The position numbers and the translations under genes were made by a program. Below are positions 1-9,172 of a stretch of 64,000 nucleotides of DNA, in pieces. Below the pieces are notes generated by a model. The model saw only the letters and a program-made list of their open reading frames with translations, ran no database searches and was not told the DNA's origin. Source of the stretch: Symbiodinium natans (taxonomy: Eukaryota; Sar; Dinophyceae; Suessiales; Symbiodiniaceae); NCBI GenBank assembly GCA_905221605.1, contig CAJNDS010002248.1, positions 62,001 to 126,000 on the forward strand, in the 5' to 3' direction. Position 1 is the stretch's first letter; every line of letters starts with the position of its first letter.

Positions 1-395
1 GCAGCCTCACTTTGATCAGCTAGTCTCTGCATGAGTTGTTCACAATGAGGTCGCAAGATGACATCAACCTCAGTCTGGGCAGCAGCTTCACAAGCGGCGT
101 GGTAGCACGTGTCAGGAACTTGGAGCGGTTTCTTCACCTCTGGAAGCACTTCATCTGGTTCGGGCACAAAACTTTCCTCCGGCCACAGAGCATCATGCAA
201 CCTGAGCGGGCGTCGTTGAATTGCAGATTGTCCAAAGACAGATTCCGTTTGGCTTCCAGAACCGTGAACCAGGAAATGCAAAGCGCACCGAATCTGGCTG
301 GCTGCCTCCTCACATTGAAGGCGTTTTGCAAGACGCTGGGCATGCCCCAAGCAGGAGATAAGCTTCCCACAGGAGGCAACTCTTCCCACAGCCAT
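1..395 (-). CDS. 5'-partial-window gene: N-terminal 131 codons of an unrecognised protein behind a spliced-leader relic
   Basis: The minus strand is open from an ATG at 395-393 to the window edge, 131 codons without a stop. The product begins MAVGRVASCGKLISC and is rich in Cys, Ala, Gln and Glu, with a Pro/Glu/Val-rich acidic stretch near residues 75-90. I do not recognise the family and see no signal peptide or membrane segment. The start was chosen because about 60 nt upstream, on the same strand, lies a 16-nt relic of the dinoflagellate spliced leader (457-472), as expected of a gene re-derived from a trans-spliced mRNA. The shorter ORF at 134-400 in another frame is less protein-like. A telomeric array directly abuts the relic, so no promoter context remains. 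The gene continues beyond the window. Whether it is an expressed retrogene or a fragment cannot be told from here. Confidence 0.55.
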   Translation of the reverse strand, partial: MAVGRVASCGKLISCLGHAQRLAKRLQCEEAASQIRCALHFLVHGSGSQTESVFGQSAIQRRPLRLHDALWPEESFVPEPDEVLPEVKKPLQVPDTCYHAACEAAAQTEVDVILRPHCEQLMQRLADQSEA

Positions 396-456
396 GGCAA
401 GCAAGGAAAGTCGTAAAGCGCGCAGTGAATTCAGATGTCCGTTTGGACCTCGTAGC

Positions 457-472
457 CTTGAGCCAAAATGGC
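457..472 (-). other. Dinoflagellate spliced-leader (SL) relic
   Basis: The minus strand reads GCCATTTTGGCTCAAG, the 3' 16 nt of the conserved dinoflagellate trans-spliced leader. The next bases toward the SL 5' end are replaced by TTTAGGG repeats. Such relics arise when a mature trans-spliced mRNA is reverse-transcribed and reinserted. The downstream ORF on the same strand supports this reading. Confidence 0.8.
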
Positions 473-516
473 CCTAAACCCTAAACCCTAAACCCTAAAC
501 CCTAAACCCTAAACCC
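473..516 (-). repeat. Interstitial telomeric array, CCCTAAA x6
   Basis: Six near-perfect CCCTAAA units on the plus strand (TTTAGGG on minus) are joined with no spacer to the truncated 5' end of the SL relic. Confidence 0.97.
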
Positions 517-1978
517 TCTTTTGGGTACCTGATTCCAGAATAGTACTGCACGTGGACCCTCTGGTTGGTGTGACGTCGGCAATACCTGGCTCTTATAGTT
601 CTTGCTGGGCATGCACCTGCCCGCGACGGAGTCGACCGTTACCTGGCCATCTATTGCAACATCCTGCACGGAATTGACATCTGACTACGACGACAGACAT
701 GCTATCTTCACCAACATGGTCCCTGGAAATCTTTGGCCCTCAAAACCTTACATGTAGTTTCAAGACAACCTGCACAACGTCGTATTCTTTTGCCATCACC
801 GAGGTCCAAGCACGCCCATCACTTCCTTCTCCAGATCGAAAGAATTATGCAAGAATCCAAATTCGAATTCGAGGGCCCGTAGTGAAGTGCGGTAGTGGTA
901 GATGACGAAAGTTCAATACTTGAATAGAGTTCGGGCGCCTTCCATCAAACAGCTTATGCTTATACAGCACCAAAATAGCAATGATGCACAAATTTATGAA
1001 CTCTTATGGTCTTGCGGGACCCTCCCCGGCCTCCGACCACACGCCCAGCGACCCCCACAAGACATGGACCTCTACCAGAGACCCCCAAGCCCCACCACCA
1101 CCACACACTATGCTCACTATACAGTACCCAGACCACGTGCCCACCATCCCCCGCCAACTACCCGCAAAGCCCCATCCCCACACATCTCCACCATTAAGCC
1201 TCACCACACCCCCACAGTACCACCTCAAGGCCCCCACACTCGCTACAGTACCCTAAACCCTAAACCCTAAACCCTAAACCCTAAACCCCAGCAGAGTCTG
1301 GACCCTGCAGTGTACCGTGCCGGCCCAACATTGCTCGACCCTGAAGCGTCCAGGAGTGCAGGCAGGGAGCCATGTGGAGTCCAGGGCATTCCCTGCCACA
1401 GCTGCAGCTGACGATGCGTCAGATGCGGCGGAAGATGCGACAGCTGCCGATTCCTGAGTGTTGCAAGTGCGCAGATCCGAAAGCCTCCAGGGGTGAGCCA
1501 ACCGGAAGTACTACAAGCCCCTCTGTAGCCTGCTTGAGAACCTTCAAGTCAAAGAGAGCCCAACTCGTGGATACTCGAAACTTAACCCTGAATGCACCTC
1601 AAGCCACCAACAATCTACCCGAAGCGCAGTGAAGATTCGTTCACTACGCTTTCGACTGTCCAGAGAACAGTACTCGCGTTCAGGTTGTCGTCGGCGCCGT
1701 CCTGGGCACAAACGCAGGAACACAGGTTCCGACAAAACTTTCGGCAGCCTGATCTTAAAAAGTTTTTCGCGAAGCCCGTAGCCTATGAGGCTTAACAACA
1801 GTAGGACCACCCCAAAATGCCTAACATAAATTCCATTCCCGCCAAAAAACGTCCTACATAACAGCACCCTCAGGGCACGCCCCCAAGAACTGATACTCAA
1901 CTGCTTTCCTCCCCTGCCCCCCTCGACCCGGGGGCATGTCACTGTTGTTCTCAGGGTGTCGAATTTCGGCCGGATACG
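517..1978. other. Gene-poor stretch with a C/A-rich low-complexity block and one array
   Basis: No convincing gene is visible. Positions 1015-1250 are an almost pure C/A-rich tract (CCACCACC, CACACC), so its overlapping ORFs encode Pro/His/Thr-rich low-complexity peptides and are probably not genes. A five-unit CCCTAAA array follows at 1250-1288. From 1289 to 1978 only short overlapping ORFs on both strands were seen. Confidence 0.5.
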
Positions 1979-2138
1979 TCCTAAACCCTAAACCCAAAAC
2001 CCTATAAACCCTCTACTTAACCCTGAAGCGTCTTCGTCTGCCAGGTTGCCGGCGAGCTGAGGGTCGTTTCTCCATGGGGAAGGCCTGCGGAAGGGACGAA
2101 CGACCCAAGATCCCAAGTCGATCTAAAAACTCGAATCA

Positions 2139-2288
2139 TCCCTTCCCCCTCATATTTAACACCCCCCCCCCCCCCCCAATTTTAAACAACCCGCCCCCCA
2201 TATACTATAATAGAACCATAATGGGGGGGTATTTTATTTTGGGGGGCAGGGGGGGGGGGGGTGGTTTAATATTAGGGGGAAGGGATTA
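2139..2288. mobile_element. MITE-like inverted-repeat element with poly-C/poly-G arms
   Basis: The left arm reads CCCTTCCCCCTCATATTTAA and the right arm is its approximate complement (TTTAATATTAGGGGGAAGGG), with long C and G runs mirrored inside. The same right-end sequence recurs at 24160-24190. No coding capacity. The plus-strand ORF here is a Gly/Pro shadow of the homopolymers. Confidence 0.6.
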
Positions 2289-2304
2289 TTTTTTTGAACA
2301 TATT

Positions 2305-2394
2305 TTGGGAACAGTCCTTAATAGGGACTATCATAGGGGGTACTATAATCTATAATCCCTATAAAGGACTGCTAGTATAAGGGGGAACATCCCA
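2305..2394. mobile_element. Family A MITE (left end truncated)
   Basis: Ends with GTATAAGGGGGAACATCCCA and carries the mirrored ACAGTCCTTAATAGGGA motif on the left. The left TIR is cut short by the neighbouring poly-G element. Other family A copies: 6194, 12161, 15982, 16714, 48602, 49219, 56012 and 60732. Confidence 0.75.
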
Positions 2395-3006
2395 AAAAAA
2401 CATATTGCTAAATTGGTATGTTGTTCTTGTCATATATCTTTGTTGGTCTTGGGTGGTTGAAGCAAGGCATGTTGTTTTTCGGCATGCCCCGGCTGCCACA
2501 AAACCTCAATCACAATCCTACAGTACCCTCGGCCTCTTTCTAGCCCACGAGCTGCGAAGACTCAACCTTCCAAAGCAAAGACCCTTGTCAATCCCACAAG
2601 TGCGGAGAGGCCTAGAAGATCACGGCGTGTCTCCATGCCCCCAAGGGCCGAGGCCAGTGTGCGCTCCTGCCGAGAATGCGATGTCAGGAACTCGATGGGA
2701 AATCTCGACCATGAGGATGTCACCAGTGCAGATGTGCTCGATTCAATTCCATGGCTCGTCAAGTTTCTTGAAAGGAACTAGCGGTTGGGTAATGGAGCCT
2801 CGAGCCTCGTGACGACCCTGCCTTGACGGAAACGCAGATATATAAAACAAAGCAATGTAAATTGCTAATGTTTGTCGACCCTTCCTGGTGCGCTTAGAGG
2901 GCTCATCGCAAGCAAAGCACAGGTTGAAAGGGTAGGGTTCTGAACATTGTCATGCACCGTGCCGAAAGACGATGACGAACTCTGTCTTACTTGGGGACTT
3001 CCGAAA
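2395..3006. other. Intervening sequence with a weak ORF
   Basis: A 135-codon plus-strand ORF (2405-2812) contains a plausible Arg/Leu-rich patch (LAHELRRLNLPKQRP), but opposite-strand ORFs overlap it and I see no family match. It may hold an exon; I do not call one. Confidence 0.3.
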
Positions 3007-3082
3007 CTAGGGGTGCATATTACATATTACAAGGGAATCCTACTGTGTGGGGTCCATATTAGGGCTCCCCTACTTTCGTAAA
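3007..3082. mobile_element. Short inverted-repeat element of the TTTCGTA family
   Basis: The right end CCCCTACTTTCGTAAACC mirrors an imperfect left end near 3007. A relative with GTACGAAAGTAGGGG lies at 15430. The interior AAGGGAATCCTACTG resembles the core shared by several MITE families here. Confidence 0.4.
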
Positions 3083-3090
3083 CCTCCCAG

Positions 3091-3180
3091 CTGCTCAAAA
3101 CAGAAGCATACAAAGTAGAAGGGGCGCACATCGCGGGCCTGAAGCCAGAGATCCTCAAGCTGCTGGTCAAATTCCTGTGA
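3091..3180 (+). CDS. Candidate terminal exon (29 residues plus stop)
   Basis: Directly after a plausible acceptor (AACCTCCCAG at 3081-3090) the frame runs 29 codons to TGA at 3178-3180. The C-terminal peptide HIAGLKPEILKLLVKFL is amphipathic and helix-like, with balanced composition unlike repeat-derived ORFs. It begins in phase 0. The family is not recognised; it could be the C-terminal helix of a larger protein with upstream exons beyond the flanking MITE. Opposite-strand reading is poorer. RNA evidence would be needed to raise confidence. Confidence 0.4.
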   Translation: MLKTEAYKVEGAHIAGLKPEILKLLVKFL

Positions 3181-3341
3181 TGCCAGGACCCTCTTCGCCT
3201 GCGTGGCCTCGCAAGACCATGGGGCGTGGTTTCCGAAATTCGGGGTACCTTATTCGGCTCCTTATTCTAAGGGAATCCTGCTATTTGGGGGTCTATATTG
3301 TTTTTCGCAAACCCCCATGTGAGAGAACGGTGGGGGGGGGT

Positions 3342-3479
3342 TTGGGACCAAATGAGCCCTCGAAGGGTTTGAGGTTCATATACCCTAATAGGGATTCTAG
3401 CAGGAGAGGGTATATGATCCCAACTGGCTCATATACAGGGATTATCGTAGTAACAGGGCATGGGATCCCAACGTTTCGG
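3342..3479. mobile_element. Family F MITE
   Basis: Starts GGGACCAAATGAGCCC and carries the family hallmarks TTCATATACCCTAATAGGG and AGGGCATGGGATCCCAA. Relatives: 8708, 13080 (partial), 50671, 58041 and 59893. Confidence 0.65.
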
Positions 3480-3593
3480 GCACCTCAGCTCTCTCTGACC
3501 CCCTGCGCTTCATAAGCCCACGCCGCCGCTGCCTGGGTCGCAATGTGCTGGAGCATCGAAGCCTCGGATCTCTTCTCGATCCAGGAGTACCAG

Positions 3594-3656
3594 GATGGGC
3601 CATTAGGCCTTTACAATCCTCATAATGTGAACCCTATAGGGTATCATGGCCCATAC
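3594..3656. mobile_element. Family G element
   Basis: Bounded by GATGGGCCATTAGGCC and GGGTATCATGGCCCAT, with CATAATGTGAACCCTATAGGG between. Longer relatives lie at 28711-28866 and 52530-52676. Confidence 0.6.
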
Positions 3657-3835
3657 TGGTAACCTAGGAATAAAAGGGTGCCCTTTTTGGTTTTAAGGGG
3701 CTTATAAGGGAACCCCCAACCCAAAAAAAAAGGAAATAAGGGCCTACTCTGGGTCCTAGTCTTGGACTGCAGGTGTCCGAAGACAGAACTGCAAACGGGA
3801 GCTTAAGAACCATCTGGGAGTTCTCCGAAAATAGA

Positions 3836-3888
3836 GAGGTACCGTTTTTGGGGGTCCCTTATTAAGGGATCGCCAAAAACGGTACCTC
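3836..3888. repeat. Perfect 16-bp hairpin
   Basis: GAGGTACCGTTTTTGG (3836-3851) is exactly complementary to 3873-3888, around a core that is itself partly palindromic. Probably the centre of another MITE, continuing to about 3950. Confidence 0.7.
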
Positions 3889-4076
3889 CCGATTTAAGGG
3901 GATTCTACTATGTTTGTGGTACAAAAGGGTGCCCCTATTTTGGGAGATGCCCCACGTCTCAAAAGGGTTGTGAAACAACGACGCTTTCTACCGAAAACCA
4001 GAGCTCTCTAAATCTTGTAGGCACCCCTGCAACTCACCGGATTGCTCACCAGGTCTGGTAGCGCCCCCTTAAGTCG

Positions 4077-4120
4077 GTTTAGGGTTTAGGGTTTAGGGTT
4101 TAGGGTTTAGGGTTTAGGGT
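4077..4120 (+). repeat. Interstitial telomeric array, TTTAGGG x6
   Basis: Six TTTAGGG units begin as GTTTAGGG after AAGTCG. A second five-unit array lies at 4244-4279. The 123-nt island between them has a plus-strand frame behind a CCCGCAG acceptor-like site, but nothing recognisable. Confidence 0.97.
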
Positions 4121-4243
4121 CAGTCCTACGAATCGCTTGCCCGCAGATGAGGCGCGCATCTCGCCGGCTCGGTGGCAGCACAGATCCCAGACAGATGGAG
4201 CACGGCAAAACGGGAGATGAGCCTGCCCAGCTTTGAGAAGTCA

Positions 4244-4279
4244 GTTTAGGGTTTAGGGTTTAGGGTTTAGGGTTTACGG
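4244..4279 (+). repeat. Interstitial telomeric array, TTTAGGG x5
   Basis: Five units, the last drifting to TTTACGG. Confidence 0.95.
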
Positions 4280-4383
4280 TTGGACAACAAGAGGAACTTG
4301 AGCATGCCCCCCACAGCACGCCTCCGCAACCCAGCTTTAAAAAACAAAAAAACTTGTCGGGAACTCCGGGACAGTTGCTACGA

Positions 4384-4480
4384 TTTGCTTAAGAACCCCA
4401 AAAGGAAAAACAAAAAGACTAATCCCTATATTGCCCTTAATAATGAAGAATGTGTTTCTTTCGGGGTTCTTAAGGCTTAA
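4384..4480. mobile_element. Family B MITE
   Basis: TTTGCTTAAGAACCCCAAAA on the left mirrors TCGGGGTTCTTAAGGC on the right, with the AATCCCTATATTGCCCTTAA interior. Family B copies also lie at 24431, 35483, 46612 (right end lost) and 51645. Confidence 0.75.
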
Positions 4481-4873
4481 ACTATAGTAGGTTGCTAGGC
4501 AAAACTCTAAAGTAGAGGTGCGTTGCTCTCAAGTGGGCTCCCAGTTTCGCGAAAGGTCCAGGCCGCAAGGTCACCCCCCTCTTAGCCTGCCGTGCGAGCG
4601 GATGTCCCGGCATCGCCCCGTGAAAGCATGACTGTAGGGGTTTTAGGGTTTTAGGGTTTAGGGATACATTCTGCTGAAATCTTCCGCCTTCGGAGTAACA
4701 GTGAAGGCCCGACCCTGACGACCTTGAAAGGGGAGTTGGTCCTGGAAGAGATTACAGAGTCGAGACCCAAGAGTAAGCTAGGAATACAAAGGGCGGCCCT
4801 GTTGGCTCACAAGGGCTTGTAAGGGAACCTAAGCCCTTAAGAGGGGCATAAGGGCCTACTCTGGTCGTAGTAG

Positions 4874-4932
4874 CCCTAAACCCTAAACCCTAAACCCTAA
4901 ACCCTAAACCCTAAACCCTAAACCCTAAACCC
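4874..4932 (-). repeat. Interstitial telomeric array, CCCTAAA x8
   Basis: Perfect CCCTAAA units. The island that follows (4933-5093) is open on both strands. On plus it has a CAGG|GTAAGG donor-like site near 5005. On minus a 49-residue frame ends in a stop. Coding strand undecided. Confidence 0.97.
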
Positions 4933-5093
4933 CTACAAACCAGCTACACGCTGCGCTTGCCTCAGGGCCCTCATGGCCTCATGCTGCCATGGAGTCTCGG
5001 ACAGGGTAAGGTGCGAGTAAGGTATGGTGTGGCTTGAGCCAGAAGGCGCCCCGTGCGCGGCATCGAGCATCTCAGCTGTTTGGGATGCCAAGG

Positions 5094-5216
5094 CTTAGGG
5101 TTTAGGGTTTAGGGTTTAGGGTTTAGGGTTTAGGGTTTAGGGTTTAGGGTTTAGGGTTTAGGGTTTAGGGTTTAGGGTTTAGGGTTTAGGGTTTAGGGTT
5201 TAGGCTTCAGGGTTTA
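5094..5216 (+). repeat. Long interstitial telomeric array, TTTAGGG x17
   Basis: One of the longest uninterrupted arrays in the window. Its ends drift to CTTAGGG and TTTAGGCTTCAGGG. A short satellite array follows at 5269-5290. Confidence 0.98.
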
Positions 5217-6193
5217 CTCGCGCAGTCTCTGAATCTAAGCAACTGAGTGCGACTGCACTGTGAACCAGTAGGGTTTAGGGTTTAGGGTTTGGAGCGAAGG
5301 GTTCGTTGCTCGGGAGCAAAAGCCTGATCCTCCAAACTGCCTCCGAGTTCTGTACCTTAGTACAGTATTAAACTCTTGCCTCATTGTACCGTAGCGTTTT
5401 CTGGCATAGAAGAAGGCACCCGAGGCATGGAACCCTCATGGTCCAACACACTTCAAATCCTGCAGCCTATAATTAGCCTATAATTATCAGGTTTAGTAAA
5501 AATTTCGGGTCGGAAGTAGATGCAACAAAAAGGAAAAACAAGCGCGGTCCAGATCGGCCACCGACATGAGCGTGACCAAAGGCCCCAGCTTCTCCTTAAC
5601 AGGAGCAGCAGCCTAAACCTTATGAGCCCCTAAACCCTAAACCCTATAAACCCTAAGTACCCCTTTGGATGTGACAGTGTGGTGCCGGCCCTGCCTGCAG
5701 CCTTTCATGGATTGTAGGACGACTCGTAATTTGGACGAGACTTTGGGAACCTGGCCTTATGATCTGCGGCTGATATATGGCTTAGGAGTGTAGGATGCCT
5801 GTTTCGGGCAACAACAGCATCTTGCCCGAGGTGGGCATTTTGGGGCATCCCAAACACTCGGGAGAGGGGCGGCGTCTGCAGTAAGGGCACATTCTGCCTC
5901 AGCGCAGACTTGATGAGTTCGGACTCCTGGAAAGGCAGAGCGGATGGAGGACTTGGGGAAGGTCCGATGGGGTTTTCGAGAACATCTTGACTTGACAAGT
6001 CGGGCTTCAACATTTAAAACCTTGCACCGCATGCTTCATCAATCAATGTCTTGCTCCTTCCAGGACTGGCGGCCTAAACCCTAAACCCTAAACCCTAAAC
6101 GATCAACCTGAAGGTTCATTATCGGGAGCTGCAGGGACAGCCCAACATGTCGGTGCTGATGGGTCGACCCAGACGGGACGGGAGGAAGACATG
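5217..6193. other. Intervening sequence with short arrays
   Basis: Short CCCTAAA arrays at 5630-5657 and 6073-6099. Two overlapping minus-strand ORFs at 5705-6032 (102 and 91 codons) have balanced composition, but neither is recognisable and they contradict each other in frame. Confidence 0.4.
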
Positions 6194-6334
6194 TTGGGAT
6201 GTTCCACCCCTATACTAACAGTCCTTCATGGGGATCATAAACGGGGTACCAAAATCCCTGTTAAGGACTGTTAGTATCAGGGGGGGTTACAATAATCCTA
6301 CTAAGGACTGTTAGTGTAAGGGGGAACATCCCAA
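6194..6334. mobile_element. Family A MITE with duplicated right end
   Basis: Left end TTGGGATGTTCCACCCCTAT; right end GTGTAAGGGGGAACATCCCA. The right-arm motif AAGGACTGTTAGT occurs twice (about 6264 and 6302), so this copy is longer than its siblings through internal duplication. Confidence 0.85.
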
Positions 6335-7355
6335 ATAACTAAGCAGGGAGCGATGCACAGGCTTGAAGGGGGAAGCTTCGACACCCCATGGCTTTCTGTC
6401 ATGAGGTCGAAGGTGGGGACTTCAGGCTCAGAGAGTGAACTGGGTCTGCCGAGGCCAGGGTTTAGGGTTTAGGGTTTAGGGTTTAGGGTTTCGGGTAATT
6501 TGTATTCAAAAAGGGTTTAGGACAACACCTCCACTCACGAAGGCCTGCAGTGCAAAACCGAAATCTTCCTCGGGGCTCTTTTGCCGCAACTTCTCGTTCA
6601 TCTCGGTGGGCTCCGAATCCATCATGGACTGTACCTGCCACGTTGTCGGAACGAAAACGCAGACACACAGACTCAGATTTTGCCAGCAAGTCGACCCAGC
6701 ATTGCCATTGCACACTTCGAAAGCTTCAGGGTAGCGAGTAGCGAGTCCACCCCACCCTACCCACTGTGGGTTGCACGAAGCATCAAGAATCGTTCGGTCA
6801 ACCCCCGAGCCCTGTAAAGGTCGGTTTTAGGGTTTAGGGTTTAGGGTTTAGTGTTTAGGGCTCGGATCAGCTCGAAGTCTCTTGGGCACGGCCCGGCGCT
6901 TGCGGATGCTGCTCTTCAAGCCCAGGTCGCGGAGCGCTGTCGGGCTTAGGACCTACGACAAAGGCAGCAAACACCGGAGGCTCAAACAGGGTTGCGGGCT
7001 GAGGGAGGGGGGGGTTTAGGGTTTAGGGTTTCGGGTTTAGGGTTTAAGGTTTGGGTGGGGAGAGATTTCGCAGGGCCGTCTGCGTGCACAAGAGAGATTT
7101 GGGGTTGTCTATGGCGGGCTGAGGTGTCACCTCAATGTAAAGGCGCCCGAAACATCAGAGAAGATGAAGGCAAGTTGCAGAAAGGATGGACTTGGGACGA
7201 AGCCTGTGAGGTGGGCATGTGGTTGGGGGAGATAGATTCCCCCCACAAAATCCAGGGTCACTGACTCAAGAGATCCGACTGAGATGCTCGAAAGCCGCGC
7301 CTCCAACACCCCCGAAGCTGCCCAGGACACAGGAACCAGAGCACATATGCGAGTA
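6335..7355. other. Short arrays and unassigned islands
   Basis: Telomeric arrays in the TTTAGGG sense at 6458-6496, 6825-6860 and 7013-7050 (degenerate). ORFs of 60-90 codons overlap on both strands at 6483-6817 and 6992-7330. None is recognised, and several translate the arrays themselves. Confidence 0.4.
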
Positions 7356-7461
7356 CAAGGAGGGGACCCCTTACTGCACTAACTGTATGGGACCAATAAC
7401 GAACGACCCAATTTAGGGCCCTTATGACTCTACGTCTGATTTGGGGGGCCTCTCCTTGTAG
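7356..7461. mobile_element. Inverted-repeat element of the CAAGGAGGGG family
   Basis: CAAGGAGGGGACCCCTTACT on the left pairs with GGGGGGCCTCTCCTTG on the right. A better-preserved sibling lies at 26191-26310, sharing CTAACTGTA/CGAACTGTA and CCCAATTTAGGG. Confidence 0.6.
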
Positions 7462-8707
7462 GGCTTCCCCTTGAGATGGTCTCCTGTGAGACTACGATGC
7501 GGCAGGGCCTGCAAAGTGAGATCCGTCAGTGCCACGACAGAGCCCAGGGCTCGCTCGCCGCCTTGCGACCGCAACCGACCGCACGTCTCTTGGACCCCGA
7601 AAAGCGGCCAGTGCCGGGCAGTGAGCTTTACAGGCTAGAGAGGGCTCCCTGCAGCTCACCTTTACTTTATACGGGCTTAGCAGCATATAGGTGGTGAATG
7701 GTGGTCTTTTGGGATTTCTTTGCCTCGGGCCAAAAGGATCCACGCGATCAACATGCTCAAAAGGCCCTGCACCCAAGCAGTCTGGCTTTTGCCCCCCCCC
7801 AGGACGCCCTTCGTGTGAGCCTAGGAGGGCATTCTCCCCAAAATAGGTGCCCTCCTCGAGAATCGTGACCTGGCGCCACAGGGTTCTAACATCACAATAC
7901 TACCCTCATGATCTAGTGATGTCGTAATGTTGGATATAGAGGGAATTTCGGTAGGATCAAGAAGGTTCCGCGGCTTTCGCTCCAAGCGAGCGGGAGCCTG
8001 CTCTCTTTCTCTCTAGGTCACCTAATACCTATAATCATGGCCTCTCACAAAAGGCCAAGACAGCCTCGGAGGCTCGAGCTCAACACTGCGCACCCCCTAG
8101 ACTATATGCTCTTGAAAGGTCCGAGCTCCCTGACAGCTTAGTCCCCCGAGCTCCTTTAAGGCTTGGTACTAAAGGCTTCGTCTCGGCTGCCTCAGGCTTG
8201 CGACGTTGTTTGTGCAAGGCGCCCCTCTGCAAACGAACTTTTAGAGGGGAGGGGCGGGAGGGTACGTAGGTAGCAGGAAGCCTCAAACCCCCCCAAACAA
8301 ACTGTCTGGGTCGCTCCAGTGCTTTCAGAGCCCTAAGGAGGGTGGGAGGTGTAGGTTGTGGTTCCTAGGCCCAAGAGATATCCACCACTTATGGACACCT
8401 AAACGTGGAACCCGGTCAACCCTAAACTCTACACCCTTCCACATGCAAAGGTCGCTTTGCCGGGCTCCGGGGCGTCCGCCGCCTCCGTCAACTGTGCCCG
8501 GCCTTCGGAAAAGTTTGGGCCGAAGGGGCATCGAACATCTTACCATCGCTGTCGCGCATCAGGGAATTGAGGTACCATACATAGTCCTGAAAAGGTTCTC
8601 AATTTAGGGGGGGGGGATCTCTGACACCGATTCACTAATTCACGACAAGAAATTAAAGGTCCGCATAGGAGTCTGCGGTTCACACCAAAAACTGGACAAG
8701 CCAGTCT
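7462..8707. other. Intervening sequence, no confident gene
   Basis: Overlapping ORFs of 65-95 codons on both strands (7476-7776, 8080-8286, 8325-8607), none recognised. No telomeric array of note. A near-palindromic patch CATCACAATACTACC...GATGTCGTAATGTTGG lies around 7890-7935. Confidence 0.35.
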
Positions 8708-8820
8708 ACCTTGAGAACCAAATGAACCCTAAAAGGGTTTATGGTTCGTATACCCTAATATGGATTATGGTAGTGCAGGGCACATGGTCCCAATTTTAGG
8801 GTTCATGTGGTTCCCAAGGT
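8708..8820. mobile_element. Family F MITE, best-preserved copy
   Basis: TIRs ACCTTGAGAACCAAATGAAC and the complement of GTTCATGTGGTTCCCAAGGT. The interior holds TATACCCTAATATGGATTAT and GGGCACATGGTCCC. Use this copy as reference for the telomere-interrupted one at 50671. Confidence 0.85.
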
Positions 8821-8895
8821 AGGGTCTATAGAATATGACCATTTCTCAACATGATGGTGCCTTCTCTCCAACCTCACCAAGGCTTTCTTAGCAAC

Positions 8896-8976
8896 CCTGT
8901 GAGACCCTCTTTACCTACAGTTTCATGGGCTAATTAAGGGTAATTGCTACTACACTGTAGGTAAACAGAGTCTTAC
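8896..8976. mobile_element. Family C MITE
   Basis: GAGACCCTCTTTACCTACAG mirrors CTGTAGGTAAACAGAGTCTT. Siblings at 26733, 31277, 37530 (partial), 40797 and 59691. Confidence 0.75.
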
Positions 8977-9089
8977 GTCCAACTTCAGAGTGCAACTCGG
9001 CCTTTGAGGACGAAGAACAGCTCCTGCGGGGCCTTCCAGGTTCGGAGCGTCTTAGGGTTTAGGGTTTTGCCGCTGTGGGGTTGTGGAAA

Positions 9090-9172
9090 CTGGAAATATA
9101 GGGGCCTGAAGAATTAGAACAGCGCTATTATAGTATAATTTTAAAGGGACCCTAAGGGAATACTATTGTGTA
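9090..9172. mobile_element. Family D element
   Basis: Starts ATATAGGGGCCTGAAGAATT and ends AAGGGAATACTATTGTGTAA, lacking the usual CCGACCCCT terminus seen at 12389-12487 and 51350-51484. Confidence 0.6.

Noticed and set aside
900-1270. Cluster of Pro/His-rich ORFs on both strands
   Set aside because: C/A-biased low-complexity sequence gives open frames on both strands; one ORF ends in telomeric repeats.
5030-5050. SL-like CTTGAGCCAGAAGG at 5034, also at 16679 and 23018
   Set aside because: The latter two are codons of the MATKGR exon pair and all lack the ATGG end of the leader; similarity is coincidental.
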